Positions 20,501 through 31,484 are shown, numbered from the stretch's first letter. The stretch: 56,360 nucleotides of DNA from Stentor coeruleus (GCA_001970955.1 MPUH01000408.1:1-56360), one strand, 5' to 3'. The notes: generated by a model from the letters alone, not told the origin. Numbers and translations: made by a program.

Positions 20501-22309
20501 TTATGGGGCTTTTTGTGAGTACATTGATGAGAGAATTTCAGATCGGGATTTTTCGAAGAGTTTTAGAGCTTTAAAGGACTCTATGCTGTTAGCGAGGAAT
20601 TCTTGGGTTTGATTTTGTTTTGAGATTTCAACCATATGGGTATTGCTTTTGCATGTTTTTGTTAGTTCTGAAGTAAGATCAGCAACTTTGTTTATGAGCC
20701 ACTGACGATCTTTTGCTATTGTAGGGATGTCTTTGAGGAGCTCAGGAAGGTAGGCAGGGATATCGGTCCGAGGTTTGGACTTAATAGCGAAATAGCACTT
20801 TTTAGCGTTTTCTTCAAAAATCTCAAGGTCTTTAGCTAAAAAATTACTCCTTTCACGAAGTTCTTGGTTCTCTAGTTGGAGTTCATTAATAATCCTGACC
20901 AAATCTTGTACTTCCAAGCTTTTTTCTCCGTATTCTCTTGAAAATTTCCCGTTTTCCTTAGTCAACTCATTATATTTTTTCAATATCCTCCCGATTTCTG
21001 CGTTTTTTTCATCAACCTCATCTTCAACTTTCCCTATTTTATCCTCAAACTCCTTGTATATATTTTCCTCTTTAACCTCATACGAACTAATAATTCTCCT
21101 ATACTTATCTTCAACAAGAATTAACTGTTCATTATACTCATCTTCAAGTGCTTTTATATGACTTTTCAATTGTAAACATTCACTTTTCAGTATTTCCTCA
21201 GTTTTTTCTTGAGCTTTAAACTTTGTTTCATAAGTCAAAATTTTTGATTGGGCATCTTCCATCTGGTCATTAATATTGTTTATCTGAGAAATAAGCATAA
21301 TTCGTTCTGAAGATAGATCTTGGATTTCTAGTTTCATTTGGGATATTAAAGATGTGTATTTGTCTTGAGATTTTTCTTGATCTTCTAAAGCTAAAAGAAG
21401 TTTTTTATTAAGTTTATCTTTTTCTGCTTGGAGGTCTTGGATTTTATATGTGGATTCTTTAGATATTATATCTTCTGATCTACGGAATTCATCGCGTATA
21501 GTTTCTAATTGACGAGAAAGGTCATGTTTAGCTTCAATGTTGCTTTTTCTTAACATTTCTTCCATACTTTTGAATTTCATACGCATTTCTGTGGCTTCTA
21601 TTGTAGCTTTTGACTCGTTTTCTAGTAAATTGTTTTCGAGGTTTTTGATTTGGAAGTCTTTTGAAGTGAACTCGTTGTTTATTAGGTCGAAAAAATGAAT
21701 AAAAGAGTTTTCTTTGAGATTGTATGAACTTTTTAGCTCAGAAAGTCGAGAAAATTGCATGTCTTGTGTGGCTTTTATATCAGAAATCAAAGATTCGTAG
21801 TCTGAGGTGGAGTTTAGGTTATAGTTTGGGTCTTCGTAGATAAAGGATTCTTGTTGTGATTTTTGTGTGTCGAGGCCTGTGAGGCAAGATAGAGATTGGA
21901 TGATGTTGTTGATAAAAGTTAGGAGGATTGAGACAAAATTTTCGTAGTCTTGAATTAATTGGGTACTTTTTTGGATTTTTTGAAGGGTTTCCCATTTGAT
22001 TGCTTCAATATTTTGTTCATATTCCGTGAGTCTAAGCTTATGAACTTTATCTATTTCGCTAAAGGTGTTGACTTGAATACTCGAGTCTTTTTTATTTACC
22101 ACAGGTTTTGAATAAAGTTCCCTTTGTAGTTTTTTTAAGTTTTTTACTGGGTTAAGGTTAGCCTGATTAAAAACTTGATTTCGATTTTTTTCATACTTTT
22201 GGACTATATCTGTAGACAAAGGCATACTAAACAAGATCTCTTCTGCAAAGCCTAAGAAATTATTTAATAAATTTACTTGGTTTCTCGAATTAGTCCCTGT
22301 TTCACTCAT
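20501..22309 (-). CDS. Long coiled-coil protein (602 aa)
   Basis: The ATG is at 22309; a TTG one codon upstream is not counted. After an N-terminal 80 residues the protein is almost continuously alpha-helical and charged, from about 90 to 560, with heptad-like runs such as KDKLNKKLLLALEDQEKSQ and ENQELRERSNFLAKDLEIF. No motor, kinase or membrane part is visible. Such proteins are typical of basal-body, centriolar or cortical fibres; which one cannot be told. It is divergent from the TPR/IQ gene with only 36 bp between starts, and the two may be co-regulated. Confidence 0.82.
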   Translation of the reverse strand: MSETGTNSRNQVNLLNNFLGFAEEILFSMPLSTDIVQKYEKNRNQVFNQANLNPVKNLKKLQRELYSKPVVNKKDSSIQVNTFSEIDKVHKLRLTEYEQNIEAIKWETLQKIQKSTQLIQDYENFVSILLTFINNIIQSLSCLTGLDTQKSQQESFIYEDPNYNLNSTSDYESLISDIKATQDMQFSRLSELKSSYNLKENSFIHFFDLINNEFTSKDFQIKNLENNLLENESKATIEATEMRMKFKSMEEMLRKSNIEAKHDLSRQLETIRDEFRRSEDIISKESTYKIQDLQAEKDKLNKKLLLALEDQEKSQDKYTSLISQMKLEIQDLSSERIMLISQINNINDQMEDAQSKILTYETKFKAQEKTEEILKSECLQLKSHIKALEDEYNEQLILVEDKYRRIISSYEVKEENIYKEFEDKIGKVEDEVDEKNAEIGRILKKYNELTKENGKFSREYGEKSLEVQDLVRIINELQLENQELRERSNFLAKDLEIFEENAKKCYFAIKSKPRTDIPAYLPELLKDIPTIAKDRQWLINKVADLTSELTKTCKSNTHMVEISKQNQTQEFLANSIESFKALKLFEKSRSEILSSMYSQKAP

Positions 22310-22345
22310 CAAAAATATAATAAAATTGTAATAAAACTTGCAATA
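22310..22345. promoter_or_regulatory. 36-bp spacer between two divergent start codons
   Basis: This AT-rich spacer separates the coiled-coil gene (minus, ATG 22309) from the TPR/IQ gene (plus, ATG 22346). It contains a TATAATA word and must serve as both leaders and probably both core promoters. Confidence 0.65.
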
Positions 22346-23665
22346 ATGATGAACAAAGCAACTTCACCCGGAAAAAACATATTCGAAGATAAATACTTGA
22401 GATGCCAACTAAAATCAGTAAGACTTTTAGAGAAAAACCAACTCGAAAAAGCTCAAAAACAACTGGAAGGTCTACAACAAGTAAATTACAAACCGAGTAT
22501 TTTCGAAGTCTTAACCCTAAACAATCTTTCCCAAGTCTACATGAAACAGAAAATGTTTAACAAAGCTATGGTCATGTTAATCAAAGCTTGGATAAAAAGT
22601 AAAGCTCAAAAAGATATAGAAAGTCAAGTTGGGACATTATTTAACCTATCAGCAGCAGCTTCAAGTTTAGGTATTCATATAGAAGCTCTTCATTATGCAA
22701 TACAAGCCATGCAATTATTATATGAAAGTACAAACATAAATCTCATAGTATTGGCTTATTATAATGTTTCTGTTGAGTATATTAACCTAAATAAATATCA
22801 AGAAGCTGAACAATATTTACGTAAAGCATTAGAAGAAGCTAATGAAAATCAAATAAATGATCCGAGTTTATGTCAATTAATTATTACAGCACTTAATCAT
22901 ATACTTGTACGTAAAAATAAAGATTCTGATGTTCATATTGAAAAAGTTAAAAAAACAACTGTGATGACTTATAGGAAAAAATCTTTGAAAAAAAATTTTT
23001 CTAATAGCGAACTTACTTCGGCTACTATGGCTAAGCCGAAAAAAATTGAAAAAGTTCTGAGACCGCTGAAGAAACGTAATGAGTCGAATTCAAGTTCTAG
23101 GAATATTAACACGTCGAGGAAAAAAACGGATAAAGAGTCAAATACTTCGTCGACAGAGTCTATTAAAGATACGTCACAGTTGTTGAGACAGTCGTTGAGT
23201 AGTTCAAAATCTTTGAGGAAAGTTATTAATTCTGAGAAAAGTTCCCATCAATCTACACCTTTAAGTAGCAATAGTAGTGTTATTGGCCATCTACCTGGAG
23301 ATGAGTTTGGAAATCGTATACAAACTATAGGTGATCATATAAACACTATAGAAAAAAAACTCAATGACTTTGTCGAACTTTGCCGACCTCTAAAAATTTT
23401 GACTGAAGACCCTGATGAACAATTAGATTCACATAGAATTATTGGGTGTAATGTTGCAGCGATAATCATATTACAAAAAAAGGCTAGAAAAAGATTTTAT
23501 ATGAAAACAATCGCTGCTATAAAAATACAAAGGGCTTTTCGAAAGTACCGAAATGAAAAACAATTAAGATCATTATTGAAATTCAAAGACAATCCTTTGT
23601 TTAAACAGCCAGCAATGTCAGCGAAAAGTAATTTCTCTTTAACAAGTCCTCACAAAAAATTTTAA
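22346..23665 (+). CDS. TPR protein with C-terminal IQ-like motifs (439 aa)
   Basis: Start ATG at 22346 (a second ATG follows directly). Residues about 10-175 are tetratricopeptide-like helical pairs (LTLNNLSQVYMKQKMFNKA, LFNLSAAASSLGIHIEAL, AYYNVSVEYINLNKYQEAE). A Ser/Lys-rich low-complexity linker spans about 205-315. Near 375-410 are two IQ-like helices, ILQKKARKRF and AIKIQRAFRKYRN, possible calmodulin-binding sites. TPR plus IQ suggests a calcium-responsive scaffold, and a ciliary or cortical role is plausible in this organism. A calmodulin-like gene lies at 41313, but no direct link can be shown. Confidence 0.8.
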   Translation: MMNKATSPGKNIFEDKYLRCQLKSVRLLEKNQLEKAQKQLEGLQQVNYKPSIFEVLTLNNLSQVYMKQKMFNKAMVMLIKAWIKSKAQKDIESQVGTLFNLSAAASSLGIHIEALHYAIQAMQLLYESTNINLIVLAYYNVSVEYINLNKYQEAEQYLRKALEEANENQINDPSLCQLIITALNHILVRKNKDSDVHIEKVKKTTVMTYRKKSLKKNFSNSELTSATMAKPKKIEKVLRPLKKRNESNSSSRNINTSRKKTDKESNTSSTESIKDTSQLLRQSLSSSKSLRKVINSEKSSHQSTPLSSNSSVIGHLPGDEFGNRIQTIGDHINTIEKKLNDFVELCRPLKILTEDPDEQLDSHRIIGCNVAAIIILQKKARKRFYMKTIAAIKIQRAFRKYRNEKQLRSLLKFKDNPLFKQPAMSAKSNFSLTSPHKKF

Positions 23666-23810
23666 TAATTTATAAGCTTTTCCAAAAGAAGAAAATTTTG
23701 GTATGTCAATTTTATATAAAGATAATTTATTATAAACCCAACCATCTCATCAACTTTTCTCAATCCTCTTCATAAAAAAAAAACCACATATAAAAATCTA
23801 TTACCTAAAC

Positions 23811-26600
23811 TTAAACAGCTTCTTGATTCCTAGCTTCAGGATCTTCTCTATCATCAGCCAAGCTTTTTTCAAGTACTTCATCAGGTATCGCTTTAATAAT
23901 CACAGCTTCTTTTTCTTGTATCGATGCCCTTCTCTTCTGAAGTTTCTCATCAGCAGGTAAAAGATTAGGTTGACTTCTAACCCTTCCTATCGCACTAGTA
24001 CTCGGTGCAGGTATTTTAACTTTTTCTAAATCCCATATATCAGCCGCATATTCATTAATTGTCCTATCACTAGAAAACTTCCCCATACTCAAAGCTCCAG
24101 TAATCGACATTTTAAGCCATTCATCTTGGTTCTTATAAAGCCTATCAGCTTTTTCTTGTGCTTCTAAATATGGGTAAAAGTCATGTTTAACAATATAAAC
24201 ATCATTATTCTCCAAAGTATCAATAAGTGAACATAACTCTCTTGGATTACCGATATTCCCATTTCTTATATAATCAAAGCATTTTCTTAATCTTGACCCA
24301 GCTTGTTCTCTACGTTGCCTAATCCCATCAACTTCTTCAATTTGAGCTCCGAAAATAATTATATTATCTCGACCTATTTCTTCAACTATTTCAACATTAG
24401 CCCCATCCATTGTCCCTATAATAACAGCACCATTCATAACGAATTTCATATTGCTAGTCCCTGAAGCTTCAGTTCCAGCTGTAGATATTTGTTGAGAAAG
24501 GTCTGTTCCTGGGATTATAATCTGAGCATTTGATACACAATAATTAGGTAAAAAAACAACTTTCATTAAATCACCGATTTCTGGGTCTTTATTTACTACA
24601 TCTCCTATTGATGTGATAAGTTTAATAATTTTTTTTGCAGCGATATACCCTGGAGCTGCTTTACCACCAACCATAAATACCCTTTTAACCATGTTTTGTC
24701 TTTGAGCTGGGGACATTTCTTTTAATGATATATACCTGTAGATCATGTATAAGGCAAATAGATGCTGACGTTTGTATTCGTGGATACGTTTGACTTGAAC
24801 ATCGAAAAGTGCTTCTGTTGACACTTCAATTCCACATTCTTTTTTAATCCATTTTGCCAGTCTTTCTTTATTTTCCCTTTTAACTCTAGCGAAATGCTCT
24901 TTGAAATCAGTGTTTTCGACCATAGGCAGCAGTTCTTTAAGTTTATCTAAATCGGTTAACCAGGCATAAGATCCTAATGATGCTGTCCATAACTTGCTAA
25001 GTCCAGGATTTGAACAGTGAATCCATCTTCTTGGTGTTACTCCATTAGTCTTATTCCTAATCTTCCCTTCAAAATAATGATTATAATGAGGAAACAGTTT
25101 ATCTTTAACTAATCCTGTATGGATTTCAGCAACACCATTTACAGCATGTGAAGCTACCATACATAAATTCGCCATTTTTATCATTTTAGGATTTGATTCT
25201 TCAACTAAAGACATACATCCCATAAAATAATCTCTTTGTGGATGATTATGGAATTTCTTATACACTTGTTCCATAAAAATATGATTAATCAAATAAATAA
25301 TCTCTAAATGTCTTGGTAAAAGTCTTCCTAATAAATCAACTCCCCATTTTTCTAAAGCTTCAGGCATTACAGTATGGTTTGTATATGAAAATATTTTATA
25401 AGCGATATTCCAAGCTTTTTGCCATGGGACTCTATAATTGTCTACTAAAATCCTCAATAATTCAGGTATTGAAATACTAGGATGAGTATCATTTAATTGT
25501 ATCGCTACTTTTGATGGAAGTTCATCCCAAGTTCTATCTTTTTTTAAAAACCTTCTAATAACATCTTGTATTGTAGCTGAACAAAAGAAATACTGCTGTT
25601 TAAGCCTTAACTCTTTACCACTTGTAGTTGAATCATTTGGGTATAAAACAGAAGTTATATATTCAGCTCTTTGTCTTGCTTCTATAGCTTTAAAATAATC
25701 TCCTTGATTAAAACTTTGGAAATCAAATTCATTTGTAGGTCGAGCTTTCCATAAACGAAGATTTATTGTATTAAAAGTATCAAAACCAGGAATAGGTGAG
25801 TCATAAGCTACAGCTTTAACAGTTTCATCTGGATGCCAAGTGCAGAATTCTTGACCATTTTCATGTTTTTTTTCAACCCAGCCACCAAAGTGTATGTCAT
25901 AAGCAACATCAGTACGTTCGATTTCCCATGGATTCATTTGAGCAAGCCAATAATCAGGCATTTCAACTTGATACCCTTTGATAATTTTTTGACGGAAAAT
26001 CCCATAGTCATATCTTATACCATAACCCCAAGCTGGGTAGTCTAAAGTTGCTAATGAGTCTAAAAAACAAGCTGCTAGTCGACCTAAACCCCCATTTCCT
26101 AATCCTGGGTCTACTTCTTCTTCATAAAGTTCTTCGAGTTTATAGCCGAGTTCTTCAAGAGCTTCACGATAGCGACTTTCAAGATTGAGGTTTACTAAAG
26201 CATTTTGCATTGATCGACCCATGAGGAATTCTAGAGACATGTAGTAAACACGTTTATAGTCTTCGGCAGTGAAAAGTTGCTGGGAGTCATTCCAGCTTTC
26301 AATCAGCCGGTCACGAATAGATAAGGCTGCAGCACGGTAGCAAGCGTTTTTATCGAAATTGAATCTTGTACGTGCTAGGGTGTATTCTACATGAGATACT
26401 ATTGAGCTTTGGATTGTTGGGATCTCAGAATCGATATACTCAGCCATTAGTTCCCATAGTTTTTGGTTGGTAGACTCTTCTCTAACAGTCGGGTTGAACT
26501 CAGGCCTAAACTGCTTTTGTGCGGTTAAGTCCGTTCGAGATCTTCTCCCTTCAGTAGATCCTAGAAATGTACCTGAACTGGTAGATATCATTATATCCAT
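23811..26600 (-). CDS. Glycogen phosphorylase
   Basis: The enzyme releases glucose-1-phosphate from alpha-1,4-glucan using pyridoxal phosphate. Family landmarks are present: DPGLGNGGLGRLAACFLDS, RYDYGIFRQ, LNDTHPSI, NKTNGVTPRRW, VKRIHEYKRQ and EASGTSNMKF with the PLP lysine. At 929 residues it exceeds animal enzymes (about 842) through about 40 extra N-terminal and about 60 extra C-terminal residues. The C-terminal extension contains KRRASIQE, a good basophilic-kinase site at about Ser893. The true start may be Met4 (26591), because ATATAATG immediately precedes it as at other genes. Confidence 0.95.
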   Translation of the reverse strand: MDIMISTSSGTFLGSTEGRRSRTDLTAQKQFRPEFNPTVREESTNQKLWELMAEYIDSEIPTIQSSIVSHVEYTLARTRFNFDKNACYRAAALSIRDRLIESWNDSQQLFTAEDYKRVYYMSLEFLMGRSMQNALVNLNLESRYREALEELGYKLEELYEEEVDPGLGNGGLGRLAACFLDSLATLDYPAWGYGIRYDYGIFRQKIIKGYQVEMPDYWLAQMNPWEIERTDVAYDIHFGGWVEKKHENGQEFCTWHPDETVKAVAYDSPIPGFDTFNTINLRLWKARPTNEFDFQSFNQGDYFKAIEARQRAEYITSVLYPNDSTTSGKELRLKQQYFFCSATIQDVIRRFLKKDRTWDELPSKVAIQLNDTHPSISIPELLRILVDNYRVPWQKAWNIAYKIFSYTNHTVMPEALEKWGVDLLGRLLPRHLEIIYLINHIFMEQVYKKFHNHPQRDYFMGCMSLVEESNPKMIKMANLCMVASHAVNGVAEIHTGLVKDKLFPHYNHYFEGKIRNKTNGVTPRRWIHCSNPGLSKLWTASLGSYAWLTDLDKLKELLPMVENTDFKEHFARVKRENKERLAKWIKKECGIEVSTEALFDVQVKRIHEYKRQHLFALYMIYRYISLKEMSPAQRQNMVKRVFMVGGKAAPGYIAAKKIIKLITSIGDVVNKDPEIGDLMKVVFLPNYCVSNAQIIIPGTDLSQQISTAGTEASGTSNMKFVMNGAVIIGTMDGANVEIVEEIGRDNIIIFGAQIEEVDGIRQRREQAGSRLRKCFDYIRNGNIGNPRELCSLIDTLENNDVYIVKHDFYPYLEAQEKADRLYKNQDEWLKMSITGALSMGKFSSDRTINEYAADIWDLEKVKIPAPSTSAIGRVRSQPNLLPADEKLQKRRASIQEKEAVIIKAIPDEVLEKSLADDREDPEARNQEAV

Positions 26601-26685
26601 CCATTCCTTATGAAATCAAACCTAACAACAATCAGTATTATCAAAGCACTAGCTTTGATTTTTAGAATTTTTAGTGGATATATAA

Positions 26686-28104
26686 ATGTTTTTACTGCTT
26701 AAGTTCTTTTTAGGACTTATTATAGTGAGAATAATTTTAGGAATACAAACTTTCTGGCCTACTACTGAAATCGGGTATCTTTCAAAATTTTATCTTTATG
26801 ATCAAGATACAAAAGAAACATCTTTAAGGCTTATCCCTGAACTAATAAATTTCTTTACAGCTTTTGGGCTTTTTATATCCTACTTTCTTCAAGGATATCT
26901 AAAAAAGCTCACAATCCTCATATTCTGCTTATTTATTCTAAGTAATTCTATGCTAATATTGTTGTATATAAACAACAGAATATTATTTACCTTTTTCTTT
27001 AGTTTCAGTACAGGATTTTGCAATGGGATATCATTAATGATGATACCTTTTATGAGCTTATCAAATAACAAAAACCAAGAAAGCCTAATAAAAGTATCAT
27101 TTCTAGCAAGACTTATATCATTATCTGGGATTATTGGCTTGCTGAGCATATTCATTTCCTATTTTTTAATTTTTGTATCAGTAAACGACCATAATATGAT
27201 AGGTAAATATTATAACGATGGAAATGTGTCTTATTTTACCCAAGCTATAACTGGCTTTTCTATTGTTTCTCTTATTTTAGGCCTTATTGGGATTTATCTA
27301 CTTTCCAACAAAAGCATTTTACCTCTGAATGACTTAAAAACTAATCTTATTACCCCTAAAACTACAGAAAATCAAAAAACTAAACAAAATCAGGGAAAAA
27401 ACTACAAAACCTTTGTTTTTTCCAAGGAACATCATGAAAATATTATCAACAAAAATGATTTTTTGAATAAAAAAGATATGACTATAGATGAAAACACAAA
27501 ACAATCTACCCACAAGTTAGAAATATGTTGTATTTTTAGGATAATCGAAATTTGGTATGCGATTTTGTTGTATTTTTTAATATCTCTACAGGGTTTTTGT
27601 TATGACCGAGGATATTATGAGCTTTCCGACAATGAAAATTATCTGATTTTTAAAACTCTTATTCAAATTATTGGACTTTGTGCAGCTGGTTTAATGTTTG
27701 ACATTTTTAACCCTAGAATAATATCTTTTATTTGGATATCAGGACTTGTTTTACATGCGATTATTGCTTTGTTTTGTGATGATTTATATTTATGTTCATT
27801 TTTTTATATGTTTTTTGTTATAAGTGGTTATGTTCTTATATGTAGGATTTTATTTGAAATTTTTCCTAAGAATTATGAGGCTACTTTTTCAGTTTCAGCT
27901 ATTGGGTCTTTGATTGCTAATTTTATTAGTTTTTTTATTTGGTATGAAGGTATTATATTAGATACATATTACAAGTTTGGAGTTTCTATAATATCTTTGT
28001 TTGTTAGTTTTATTATGGTTTATGTTTTAACAAATTTGAAAAAGGTGTATGTGATTGAAACATGTTGTGATGAATGGATTTTAGGTAAAGAAAACATACA
28101 ATAA
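26686..28104 (+). CDS. Polytopic membrane transporter, MFS-like (472 aa)
   Basis: About twelve hydrophobic segments are visible: roughly six in residues 1-210, a hydrophilic central loop at about 225-285 (Lys/Asn/Thr-rich), and about six more from 290 to 455. This 6+6 layout with a cytoplasmic loop is typical of the major facilitator superfamily. I cannot identify the substrate; the conserved MFS loop motifs are not obvious, so divergence is high. The N-terminal half resembles nodulin-like or SLC43-type carriers only in layout. The start is preceded by GATATATAAATG, and the divergent glycogen phosphorylase starts 85 bp away. Confidence 0.72.
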   Translation: MFLLLKFFLGLIIVRIILGIQTFWPTTEIGYLSKFYLYDQDTKETSLRLIPELINFFTAFGLFISYFLQGYLKKLTILIFCLFILSNSMLILLYINNRILFTFFFSFSTGFCNGISLMMIPFMSLSNNKNQESLIKVSFLARLISLSGIIGLLSIFISYFLIFVSVNDHNMIGKYYNDGNVSYFTQAITGFSIVSLILGLIGIYLLSNKSILPLNDLKTNLITPKTTENQKTKQNQGKNYKTFVFSKEHHENIINKNDFLNKKDMTIDENTKQSTHKLEICCIFRIIEIWYAILLYFLISLQGFCYDRGYYELSDNENYLIFKTLIQIIGLCAAGLMFDIFNPRIISFIWISGLVLHAIIALFCDDLYLCSFFYMFFVISGYVLICRILFEIFPKNYEATFSVSAIGSLIANFISFFIWYEGIILDTYYKFGVSIISLFVSFIMVYVLTNLKKVYVIETCCDEWILGKENIQ

Positions 28105-29055
28105 TAGAAGAGTTAGGTATAAAAGGTAGATAATAGACTTTTTTTATAATTTTGTGTGTGGTAATATTGATGGGTTTAGGATATTTGTGAGGTTTTTAAG
28201 GTTATAATTATGGGATTTGTTAGGGATAGATGATGTGTTTGAATAATATTTGGTGTTGTTTTGGTATAAGTACATAAATCATAATATTTTTATAAATAAA
28301 TGTCAAACTATTATATTTATAATGCATATACTAAATATTAGATCATAAAAACTTTTTTGTATTTAAAGATCTCTGTTTCTATTAATAGTTTTCTAGTAGC
28401 ATTTGCATTATCAACCTGCAATACAGATAAAATATAGCTTTTTATAGCATTACTACATCAAAATATTTAGTCTTAGTAAACCTTATAAAATTTATGAATA
28501 CCAAGGGAGATTTTCATATCATTCAAGCCAAGCTTCCCCAATACTCGATAAAATAAAAAAAAATTACCTTAAATCATCATATAAATCCTTAGTAAAAAAT
28601 TAAACCTCTCTATCATCTTCCTAATAAATCCATAAACAACTATCATCCTATTGCTATCAATAATTCCCATTCCAAATCCCTGCCTATCCAAATCCTAAAC
28701 ATCATCAAATTCCCTAACCTTAAAATCCTATCACCCCTACCTAAAATCTCTTCCCAAACTCCATAAAAACTATTCCTTTTCACTTATCACTAAACTTCAT
28801 CATCAATAAAATCCTAAACAAGCCTTAAAAAACCCCAAAAAATATATGCAAATCATATAAAAAAACTACCTTAAAAAATCATCATCCATAAACACCAACA
28901 AAAGCTTTTCATAAAAAATAATATTTCACAACATTAAAACCTTCATCTTCTAAAACTTTTACCAAATAAATCTCTTATTCTAAATCCTCCTAAAGGTATT
29001 TTTTCATATCCTAGGCCAGTAATATCCTCAGCGTAACAATATCCACTAATAAAAT
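28105..29055. other. Intergenic region between two plus-strand genes
   Basis: The plus strand is G-rich just after the transporter gene (28105-28260) and switches to C-rich, G-poor sequence at about 28500-29000 before the sulfurtransferase. No gene is seen. Confidence 0.55.
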
Positions 29056-30117
29056 ATGTCGTCAAAGCTTCTAATACTAATCATAGCTTTCGAGGTATCA
29101 CTAAGTCAATTCTCTCATAGTTTCAGCTATAGTAGAGGTAGTTGTATGGCTGATGCCTTATCAAGTTTTCAATCAAAAGACACTCATTCAAAGACCGACT
29201 TATGCGATGACGATGATGATTCAAATAATGCTAATACACTAAACTCAACTTTATTAATCAGCACTACATCTCTTAGAGAACTTTTAGATTCTAATGTTCC
29301 TGTGACTCTTATTGATGCTAGCTACAATATTCCAGGCATCGAAGGGGATGTTATAGGAGAGCATTTTTTAAAAAGAATTCCTGGGGCGAAACTTTTTGAA
29401 GCTGATGTTATTGCTGATAGGTCAACTGGCTATCCACATATGATGCCAAGTGAAGAGGTATTTCGCATGTATATGAAAAAGCTACGTATAAAAAACGATG
29501 ACAACTTAATTGTAGTCTACGATCGTATTGGCATGATAACTTCCCCTCGAGTCTGGTTCACATTCAAAATCTTTGGAAAAAACAACGTCAAAGTTCTTGA
29601 TGGCGGGCTTCCAAAATGGTTAGCTGAAGATCATCCAATAGAATCAGGAAAGTATCAAATATATCAAAATGAAGAGAATGAAAAAGATGAGGATTATATA
29701 TACAAATCAGACAAGAGCAAAGTTTTGTCTTTAGAAGAAGTACAGAAAATTTCTGATGAAATCGTTAAGAACCAAAATTCTAATTGGCAGATTTTAGATG
29801 CTAGAACTGCAGATAGACATAGAGGAATAGCCCCAGAACCTCGTGTAGGTTTAAGAAGTGGTAAGATTCCAGGGTCGATTAATACATTTTTCATGAAACT
29901 GTTTAGAGAAAATAGAACACTTAAATCACCTAAACAGTTAAGAAAAATATATGAAGAGTCAGGGGTGAACTTTGAAGACAATGTTGGGGTTGTTAACTAT
30001 TGTGGCTCAGGGATGACTGCATGCATTAATATATTTGCATTGGCGGTTTTGGGAAAGGATAATGCATATTTATATGATGGATCATGGTTAGAATGGGGAG
30101 AGGTTATTAAGGTTTAA
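29056..30117 (+). CDS. Sulfurtransferase with two rhodanese domains, 3-mercaptopyruvate type
   Basis: The enzyme transfers sulfur from 3-mercaptopyruvate or thiosulfate to thiol or cyanide acceptors. Residues 1-24 are a hydrophobic leader (KLLILIIAFEVSLSQF) that looks like a signal peptide. The non-catalytic rhodanese domain spans about 70-195 (LIDASYNIPG, GYPHMMP, VYDRIGMITSPRVW, VLDGGLPKW) and the catalytic one about 220-350. The active loop CGSGMTA with Cys316 resembles the CGSGVTA of mercaptopyruvate sulfurtransferases rather than the CRKGVTA of thiosulfate sulfurtransferases. A secretory or organellar leader is unusual for this family. The acidic run DDDDDS follows the leader. Confidence 0.9.
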   Translation: MSSKLLILIIAFEVSLSQFSHSFSYSRGSCMADALSSFQSKDTHSKTDLCDDDDDSNNANTLNSTLLISTTSLRELLDSNVPVTLIDASYNIPGIEGDVIGEHFLKRIPGAKLFEADVIADRSTGYPHMMPSEEVFRMYMKKLRIKNDDNLIVVYDRIGMITSPRVWFTFKIFGKNNVKVLDGGLPKWLAEDHPIESGKYQIYQNEENEKDEDYIYKSDKSKVLSLEEVQKISDEIVKNQNSNWQILDARTADRHRGIAPEPRVGLRSGKIPGSINTFFMKLFRENRTLKSPKQLRKIYEESGVNFEDNVGVVNYCGSGMTACINIFALAVLGKDNAYLYDGSWLEWGEVIKV

Positions 30118-31484
30118 TAGTATGGATATGAGAATTATGAGTAAAATTTTTAGATTTTTTGGGGAAGTTCGGTTTGGTAGGATGCATTTTTTATGGTTTT
30201 AAGTTTTTTATGAGGGTTTTAGTGAGATGTGCATGTATGATATAAAGGCGATACAAATGGAAATGAGAAGGGTAGGATTTTTATATATTAATTGGAAATT
30301 ATTATGAATTATAGTTTATGATATTATTTTTTAGGTTTATTTAGTGGAATTTGAAGGATTTTAGAATAATTTCTAATAAATCAGATTTTAGGATATTTGA
30401 TTTTTAGAAAATGGTTATTGAGATTTGAGTATTCTTATAAACTAATTCATCATATTAGAACTTTAGTGATTTTTATATATATAATATTGAAGATAGTAGT
30501 TTAATCTCCATTTATTCACTATTTTTATTTAAAATATACAAAGATCTTAAATTTGAATTGAAATTTATTATAAAATACTTAACCAAATCTCTTTTATCAG
30601 TAATATTCTGATAATCATAGCAATTTCTTCTATTTTCAAATTATATAAATTATCTTCATATTCCCCTGAGCAACCCTATCTTCATAAAAAACAAAAACCA
30701 GCTTTGCATATTCAAAAAAATCATAAAAACCAAAATTATCCTGTTATTTTTTACATCCTATAAAACCCTTACTAATTCTATCTCTAAAACAACAATTTTC
30801 CCATTATAATTTCCCTAAAATCACATACCCACTCTGATTTTTATAAAATATATCAAAGCCTTAAATTTTCATCAGGATATTTTTTTTAATTTTCCAATGT
30901 ATTATCAAATAGCCATAACAAGAAAATTACTATACACATCACAAACCATACACCGGGACTAACTCTAAATTCTCATCTAAAACAAAGTATCAGAAACTTA
31001 CAAAAAAATTTTCAATCCAATTTACCAGAAAAAAAAATCCTCCTTATCAAGTCTCTCAGACCCAAAAATAAAATCTATACATACTCCCATCCTATAATCA
31101 TATCAAAAAAAACACTCAAAATCCTCTAATAAACCAATAAAATCATCATATCCTACCCCAAGACTTACAAAACCCTACCTCCCACAACCTAAAAACTCAC
31201 AAATAATATCCTGATCCCACAACAATAAATAATCAAATCTCAATTATTATCTAACTTTTATATTTTTTCCCTTCTGAAACGTGTTTTTTGAAATTTCTGA
31301 TATCCAAGCGAAAAACTTTAAAAATTTGTCTAATAAAAAAACTGATAACATAACATAGACCGATAAGCTTTGGGTCTTTATATTCTTATCTTCTTGTCTT
31401 CAATTAAGTTGACTATAATAAAATCTCATACTAATTATAGTAAATGACTTTTCCACAATTAACCTAGACCATTTATAATATATA
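30118..31484. other. 1.4-kb intergenic region
   Basis: No supported gene. G-rich on the plus strand to about 30420, then C-rich and G-poor from about 30600 to 31250; the flip marks the change from downstream of one gene to upstream of the next. Confidence 0.55.
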
